Source: Chloroflexota bacterium
GTDB taxonomy: Bacteria; Chloroflexota; Dehalococcoidia; JAUQQI01
DNA length: 10,489 bases
Assembly (NCBI GenBank): GCA_030549955.1
Contig: JAUQQI010000137.1
Coordinates: 1 to 10,489, forward strand
Reading direction: 5' to 3'
Of the stretch, positions 7,206-10,489 are shown piece by piece (position 1 is the first letter of the stretch; every line of letters starts with the position of its first letter). Position numbers and translations under genes: made by a program. The notes beneath the pieces are model-generated. The model searched no databases, was not told the DNA's origin, and saw nothing but the letters and a program-made list of their open reading frames with translations.

Positions 7206-8852
7206 TCAGGCCGGTTTCGCCGTATAAAACTTATCGATTTCGTCCGGGTCGGGCGTCCAGTTCACCGCCGTGCTTACACCCCAGAGCTGGTGGAAGCCCC
7301 ACATGAAGATAACCGGGGCCTCGTCCCGGATAATCTGCTGGGCCCGGGAATAGAGCCGCTTGCGGGTCTCCTCATCCAGGGTCGACCGGGCCTCCAGCAG
7401 CAGCCGGTCCAGCTCCGGATTCTCGTAGTAATTGAACGGACTGCTCGAATGAAGCATATCCCACAGGATGCCGTCGGCGTCAAAGACCGAATAATAGCCC
7501 CAGGACCACTCGTACATCGGGCCACCCTTCCCTTGGGAGACCAGGTCGGTGAAGGCTCTGGCCTCGTGGATCTGAAACTTCGCCCGGATCCCCACTTTTT
7601 CCAGGTCCCGCTGCATTGCTTCAAAGACAAGACGGGCATTGGGCAGCAGCGAAGAGTTCGGCCGGTTAAACGTCACCTCGAAGCCCGATGAGTAGCCGGC
7701 CTGAGCCAGCAGGGACTTCGCCTTATCCGGGTCGTACTCGTGGGGCTTGATGGCCGGGTCGTAGCCGAAGGCCATCGGGTTCACCAGGGCCGGAGCCCGG
7801 TCGCCGCCCGGCTGGAGGCTTTTAATATAGCTTTCAATGTTGACGGCGTGGTTGGCGGCGTTTCGCACCCGCACATCCATGAACGGGTTCGGAGCCGTCC
7901 GACCCTTGGCGTCGAGGCCAACGAATCCCGTTCGCAGGATCCGCTGGCTTACGACCTTTGCCCGGCCGGAGTTGTTAATGGCATTCACCTGGTCGGTGGG
8001 AACCGGCCGGAAGACATCGATGTTGCCGTTTAAGAGCTCGGCAATCATTGTGGTAACTTCGGGGATAACCCGATACTTGAAGTATTTAAAGGCGGGTTTG
8101 GGTCCCCAGTAGTTGTCGTTGCGTTCGGCCAGGATGTACTGGTCCCGCTTCCACTCGACAAACTTATACGGACCGGTCCCAACGGGATGCTCGGCAAACC
8201 AGGCGTCGCCCTTCTCCTTGATGACCTTCTCGGGCACCATCTGGAAGTTCTGGAGCCGCTCAACAAAAATCGGATAGGGTGATTTGGTGTGGACCCTGAC
8301 CTTGTAGCGGTCAATAACCTCAACCCCAGCAATCTGCTCGTGGTTGCCCCGCTGCGGGCTCTTCTGTTCGGGATTCGTTATCCGCTCCCAGTTGAACTTG
8401 ACCGTCTCGGCCGTGAACGGGTCCCCATTATGGAAAGTCACATCCCTTCTAAGCTCGATTTCCCAGGTGGTCGGCTCAACCGGCTTCCAGGAGGTTGCCA
8501 GGTGGGGCCCGATTCGCATCGTCTTCGGGTCCCGAACCCCAAGGTTGTCAAACAGGTGATAGTGGAGGATGATGCCGAACCGGAGGTTGTGCATGTGGGG
8601 GTCCAGGTTCGGCAGGTCGCTACTGAAGGCCGACGAGATGGTATCCTTCGCGGGGCGTTGGGGGGCCTGAGGCTGGGTGGGGCCAGCGGGTTGAGGGGCG
8701 CAGGCGGCGACCAAGGGTGCGGCGGCCGTTACCCCGCCCGAGACGAGGACAGCCTTCAGAAAGTCCCGCCGGCTTATCAGCCCCTTTTTGTAAAACCAGT
8801 GCCAGCGGTCTGCAACTTCCCAGGCCAGCTCCACGGAATCCTTCTCGGCCAT
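7206..8852 (-). CDS. Extracytoplasmic solute-binding protein, SBP_bac_5 family, Tat-type lipoprotein (DppA/OppA-like)
   Basis: A 548-residue binding protein that delivers ligand to the two permeases encoded downstream. The N-terminus carries a twin-arginine motif, SRRDFLK with Arg28-Arg29, then a hydrophobic stretch and a lipobox LVAAC with Cys51. This suggests folded export by Tat and lipid anchoring on the outer face of the membrane, followed by a Pro/Gln-rich linker (52-68). Family 5 hallmarks are clear: EIELRRDVTFHNGDPFTAET (131-150), HPVGTGPYKFVEW (222-234) and AERNDNYWGPKP (242-253). The cytoplasmic part before the arginine pair is long (27 residues). ATG at 8852 has AAAGGAGG seven nt upstream, the best ribosome site in the window. 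Family members bind oligopeptides, glutathione, nickel chelates or other small molecules; the ligand is not evident. Nearness to larBEC makes nickel worth testing but does not show it. Confidence 0.93.
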   Translation of the reverse strand: MAEKDSVELAWEVADRWHWFYKKGLISRRDFLKAVLVSGGVTAAAPLVAACAPQPAGPTQPQAPQRPAKDTISSAFSSDLPNLDPHMHNLRFGIILHYHLFDNLGVRDPKTMRIGPHLATSWKPVEPTTWEIELRRDVTFHNGDPFTAETVKFNWERITNPEQKSPQRGNHEQIAGVEVIDRYKVRVHTKSPYPIFVERLQNFQMVPEKVIKEKGDAWFAEHPVGTGPYKFVEWKRDQYILAERNDNYWGPKPAFKYFKYRVIPEVTTMIAELLNGNIDVFRPVPTDQVNAINNSGRAKVVSQRILRTGFVGLDAKGRTAPNPFMDVRVRNAANHAVNIESYIKSLQPGGDRAPALVNPMAFGYDPAIKPHEYDPDKAKSLLAQAGYSSGFEVTFNRPNSSLLPNARLVFEAMQRDLEKVGIRAKFQIHEARAFTDLVSQGKGGPMYEWSWGYYSVFDADGILWDMLHSSSPFNYYENPELDRLLLEARSTLDEETRKRLYSRAQQIIRDEAPVIFMWGFHQLWGVSTAVNWTPDPDEIDKFYTAKPA

Positions 8853-8859
8853 CTGCCCT

Positions 8860-8867
8860 CCTCCTTT
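8860..8867 (-). promoter_or_regulatory. Strong Shine-Dalgarno site of the solute-binding-protein gene
   Basis: The minus strand reads AAAGGAGG, ending 7 nt before the ATG at 8852. It fixes the start, and therefore the long N-region ahead of the Tat motif is probably genuine. Confidence 0.85.
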
Positions 8868-8904
8868 CTGAGACTAACAACCGACACCGGCCGTGAGCTA
8901 CTCG

Positions 8905-8933
8905 ATTTTAAAAAACGTGGGCTGACTCGTCAA
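8905..8933 (-). promoter_or_regulatory. Sigma-70-type promoter of the ABC importer operon
   Basis: On the minus strand TTGACG (8933-8928) and TAAAAT (8910-8905) are separated by exactly 17 bp; each hexamer matches consensus at 5 of 6 positions. The predicted start near 8898 gives a leader of about 45 nt with a strong ribosome site. A TGAC-TC-GTCA inverted repeat (8923-8932) covers the -35, a natural place for a repressor. It should drive the binding-protein gene and both permeases. Confidence 0.65.
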
Positions 8934-8983
8934 TATTAGTTAACTGGGCCGGTTTGAGATGGCTGACCTTTCCTGTCAGAACA

Positions 8984-9008
8984 CCCGAATCATCCCTGGC
9001 AATTCGGG
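8984..9008. repeat. Inverted repeat in the divergent control region
   Basis: CCCGAAT (8984-8990) and ATTCGGG (9002-9008) form perfect 7-bp arms 11 bp apart, between the importer promoter and the nuclease promoter. Arm centres are 18 bp apart, so it could be an operator for a dimeric regulator. No T-run follows on either strand, so a terminator is less likely. Confidence 0.45.
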
Positions 9009-9041
9009 CCACCGGCTGGGTGTGTTGCCGACGTATCAGGT

Positions 9042-9050
9042 TGGTATAAA
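9042..9050 (+). promoter_or_regulatory. Candidate extended -10 promoter of the thermonuclease gene
   Basis: TGGTATAAA contains TATAAA (9045-9050) preceded by TGn, an extended -10 pattern, 18 nt before the ATG at 9069. No convincing -35 is seen at normal spacing (TTGCCG at 9025-9030 is only 14 bp away). Transcription would start near 9057, leaving a leader of about 12 nt; the upstream purine block GGGGGCGGG (9054-9062) would be partly outside it. Confidence 0.4.
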
Positions 9051-9068
9051 CTCAGGGGGCGGGCAAAG

Positions 9069-9578
9069 ATGAGGCAGCGTCTGGCTTTCCTTGCAACCGG
9101 TCTTATTGTCGGCTTTTTGCTCGGGTTGTTGGCCGCCCGGGTTCTGCCCGGATTCCTCCCGGCGGGTCCGGCTGCGCCCGTCGGCATAGCTGGGGAGTAC
9201 CGGGTTCTGCGGGTTATTGACGGCGACACGGTCGTTATCGAGGGCGGCGAGCACGTCCGCTATCTCGGCGTCGACGCCCCGGAGACCCAGGGCTCGCCCG
9301 AATGCTACGGTCGGGAAGCGACTGAACGTAACCGTCAGCTCGTGGAGGGCAAACGGGTTCGCCTCGAGGCTGACCGCCGGGACCGGGACCGTTACGGTCG
9401 GCTCCTGCGCTGGGTTTGGGTTGACGGCACCCTGGTGAACGAGCAGCTCATCCGGGAAGGGTATGCGACGGTCTACCGGAATGAGCCGGCTGCGAAGTAT
9501 CTGGACCGGCTCCTGGCGGCCGAGGCGGAAGCTAGAAGCCGGGCCGCCGGACTCTGGTCAGCCTGTCCCCAGCGCTGA
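9069..9578 (+). CDS. Thermonuclease family protein (SNase fold), membrane-anchored or secreted
   Basis: A 169-residue Ca-dependent nuclease of the staphylococcal nuclease family, which cleaves DNA and RNA. A hydrophobic segment (about 5-30) forms a signal peptide or anchor, with no lipobox and no clear cleavage site. The SNase domain covers about 44-165. All expected catalytic positions are present: IDGDT (50-54) with the calcium-binding Asp51 and Asp53, VRYLGVDAPET (63-73) with Arg64, Asp69 and Glu72, and DRYGR (107-111) with Arg111. The closing GLWSACPQR is a common ending for family members. It is the only plus-strand gene here, read divergently from the importer operon and convergent with the CopD-type gene. 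Likely roles are extracellular nucleic acid degradation or nutrient recovery; the sequence does not decide between them. ATG at 9069 is the first start consistent with a complete signal segment. Confidence 0.93.
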   Translation: MRQRLAFLATGLIVGFLLGLLAARVLPGFLPAGPAAPVGIAGEYRVLRVIDGDTVVIEGGEHVRYLGVDAPETQGSPECYGREATERNRQLVEGKRVRLEADRRDRDRYGRLLRWVWVDGTLVNEQLIREGYATVYRNEPAAKYLDRLLAAEAEARSRAAGLWSACPQR

Positions 9579-9586
9579 ACGCGTCC

Positions 9587-9607
9587 GGGGTCAGCCGCCG
9601 GCTCCCC
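9587..9607. terminator. GC-rich hairpin at the convergent gene junction
   Basis: GGGG (9587-9590), AGCC (9593-9596), loop GCC, GGCT (9600-9603) and CCCC (9604-9607) can fold into an 8-bp stem with a 2-nt bulge. It begins 9 nt after the nuclease stop and overlaps the stop and last codons of the CopD-type gene. No T-run follows on either strand, so it is at best a weak or factor-assisted two-way terminator. Confidence 0.3.
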
Positions 9608-10055
9608 GCTCGTAGAGGAGCCGGAGAATTGCCACCAGCAGGTAAATTACCAGACCAATACCGAGAATAAGCTCCGGGGCCCCGACCAGATGCCGACCCA
9701 GGCGGATGCTGACCCGACGGCCGCCCCCAAGCTCCAGGGCCAGATAGAAAGCCAGGAGGGCCAGGACAATTTTGGTCCCCAGCACCAGTGCGTAAGCGGT
9801 GGTCGCGGCCGGGGAAGAAAGCCGGTCGAAGGTAAGAACCATGCCCGAGACGAGCAGGACGGCGACGGCGGTGTTAACAAGCTCCCGGAACCGCTGTCTG
9901 ACAGCCTTCTCGAACAGCTGACGGGCCGTTTCCGGCAGGAACCGGGCGGCGGGGCGGTATACCAGAAAGAGAAATAGCGACCCGCCGACCCAGAACAGGG
10001 CCGCAACCGCGTGAGCCCATCGGAGGACAATCCGCCCAATGTCGGTCAGGTCCAA
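9591..10055 (-). CDS. CopD-type four-helix integral membrane protein
   Basis: A 154-residue membrane protein with four predicted helices (about 11-33, 58-75, 85-106 and 126-147). The first carries His15 in HAVAALFWVGGS, the hallmark of the CopD superfamily, which includes copper-resistance CopD domains and the heme-related HemJ. This family is linked to copper or heme handling, but the precise role of small stand-alone members is not known. The start is TTG at 10055, chosen because GGGAGG (10067-10062) sits 6 nt upstream and no ATG is nearby. The gene begins 15 nt after the stop of a TlpA/ResA-like thioredoxin gene, so the two are probably one operon, hinting at cytochrome c maturation or metal-linked redox chemistry (inference). 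Confidence 0.75.
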   Translation of the reverse strand: MDLTDIGRIVLRWAHAVAALFWVGGSLFLFLVYRPAARFLPETARQLFEKAVRQRFRELVNTAVAVLLVSGMVLTFDRLSSPAATTAYALVLGTKIVLALLAFYLALELGGGRRVSIRLGRHLVGAPELILGIGLVIYLLVAILRLLYERGAGG

Positions 10056-10061
10056 GGCCGG

Positions 10062-10067
10062 CCTCCC
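10062..10067 (-). promoter_or_regulatory. Shine-Dalgarno site deciding the TTG start of the CopD-type gene
   Basis: The minus strand reads GGGAGG, 6 nt before the TTG at 10055, in the 15-nt gap after the TlpA-like gene stop. It makes the TTG start credible. Confidence 0.7.
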
Positions 10068-10070
10068 AGG

Positions 10071-10489
10071 CTAGCCGGCCAGCAGGTCGTCGACCAGGAG
10101 GGTGACCCGATTCTTGCCGATGGCCCCGAGCCATCGGTGGCGAATGCGGCCGTTTGCATCGATGAATACGCTCGTAGGCAGGCCAGTGACCTGGTAAAGG
10201 GCTGCAATCCGGTCGTCCACGTCGAGGCCTATCGGGTAGGTCAGACCGAACTCTTTTATAAACGCCCAGGCGTTCTCCTCCCGGTCCTGAACAGCGATCC
10301 CGACGAACATCACACCCCGGTCCTTATACTGCCGCCAGGCCTCTTCCAGAACCGGGGCTTCCGCCCGGCATGGCCCGCACCACGACGCCCAGAAATTCAG
10401 AACGACCGGCCGGCCCCGGTAGTCCGAAAGTTTAAACGTTCCCCCGTCCAGAAGGCGCAGCGTGAAGTCCCGGGCCGTATCTTGCGCCT
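10071..10489 (-). CDS. TlpA/ResA-like thioredoxin-fold disulfide reductase (5' end off the window)
   Basis: The frame is open from the right edge to TAG at 10071, giving 138 visible residues that lack the N-terminus (normally a signal peptide or membrane anchor). Translation begins [10 protein letters not shown], the usual start of the mature AhpC/TSA-type fold. The active site [14 protein letters not shown] has redox cysteines at visible positions 37 and 40. The cis-proline segment GLPTSVFID and the closing strand containing RHRWLGAI follow. Such proteins work outside the cytoplasmic membrane, commonly reducing apocytochrome c heme-binding cysteines or supporting copper-site assembly. A GTG-ATG pair at 10313-10308 is internal and should not be taken as the start, since it would discard the active site. 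The downstream CopD-type gene is close enough for co-transcription. Confidence 0.92.
   Translation of the reverse strand, partial: AQDTARDFTLRLLDGGTFKLSDYRGRPVVLNFWASWCGPCRAEAPVLEEAWRQYKDRGVMFVGIAVQDREENAWAFIKEFGLTYPIGLDVDDRIAALYQVTGLPTSVFIDANGRIRHRWLGAIGKNRVTLLVDDLLAG

Noticed and set aside
7029..7691. Plus-strand open frames opposite the permease and binding-protein genes, also at 8289-8939.
   Set aside because: They mirror well-supported minus-strand genes and their translations show no domain or membrane pattern.
10071..10313. Short 80-residue version of the thioredoxin gene starting at the internal GTG.
   Set aside because: The same frame stays open to the window edge and encodes the WCGPC active site upstream, so the gene is longer and merely truncated by the window.
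1..10489. Mobile elements, CRISPR arrays, tRNA genes or long direct repeats.
   Set aside because: No transposase, integrase, repeat-spacer pattern, terminal repeats or cloverleaf-like sequence was seen; all gaps are short and explained by promoters or ribosome sites.

Overview
The window is a compact, GC-rich bacterial stretch (clearly above 55% G+C by eye) with no tRNA, rRNA, CRISPR array or mobile element that I can see. It carries ten genes, two of them cut by the window edges. The taxon cannot be fixed from the sequence. The strong AGGAGG-type ribosome site and sigma-70-like promoter before the binding-protein gene, the GTG and TTG starts, the Tat-type lipoprotein and the nickel-pincer cofactor genes would suit a GC-rich, possibly anaerobic or thermophilic Firmicute-like or Chloroflexi-like bacterium. 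That is inference only.

Layout from right to left along the minus strand. (1) 9591-10489 holds a thioredoxin-like TlpA/ResA protein, whose 5' end is off the window, followed by a small four-helix CopD-type membrane protein that starts with TTG. (2) 9069-9578, the only plus-strand gene, encodes a membrane-anchored or exported thermonuclease (SNase fold) with all catalytic residues present. It converges on the CopD-type gene. (3) 8853-9068 is a 216-bp divergent control region with a good promoter for the transporter operon, a weaker one for the nuclease gene, and several inverted repeats. (4) 5320-8852 is a peptide/nickel-family ABC importer: a Tat-type lipoprotein binding protein and two permeases, with no ATPase genes following. 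(5) 1647-5261 holds two abutting ABC half-transporters. Their motif differences are the complementary pair expected of a heterodimeric exporter with one normal and one degenerate ATP site. (6) 1-1611 holds larB, larE and the first 11 codons of larC.

The last block is the most informative. LarB, LarE and LarC together build the nickel-pincer nucleotide cofactor of lactate racemase and related LarA-family enzymes. The larC start lies at the very edge (1-33, minus) and is recognisable from only eleven residues (V/M-R-A-A-Y-F-D-C-F-A-G), so the operon order is larB-larE-larC. LarE has extra cysteines (CxxC plus the conserved PCLASR cysteine), pointing to the iron-sulfur-cluster version of the enzyme rather than the single-cysteine sacrificial version. 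No LarA-family enzyme is in view, and whether the neighbouring importer brings in nickel is open.

No undescribed system is evident. The most useful leads are the hidden larC start, the LarE cysteine set, the possible leaderless start of larB, the asymmetric exporter, the importer without ATPases, and the palindrome-rich divergent control region.
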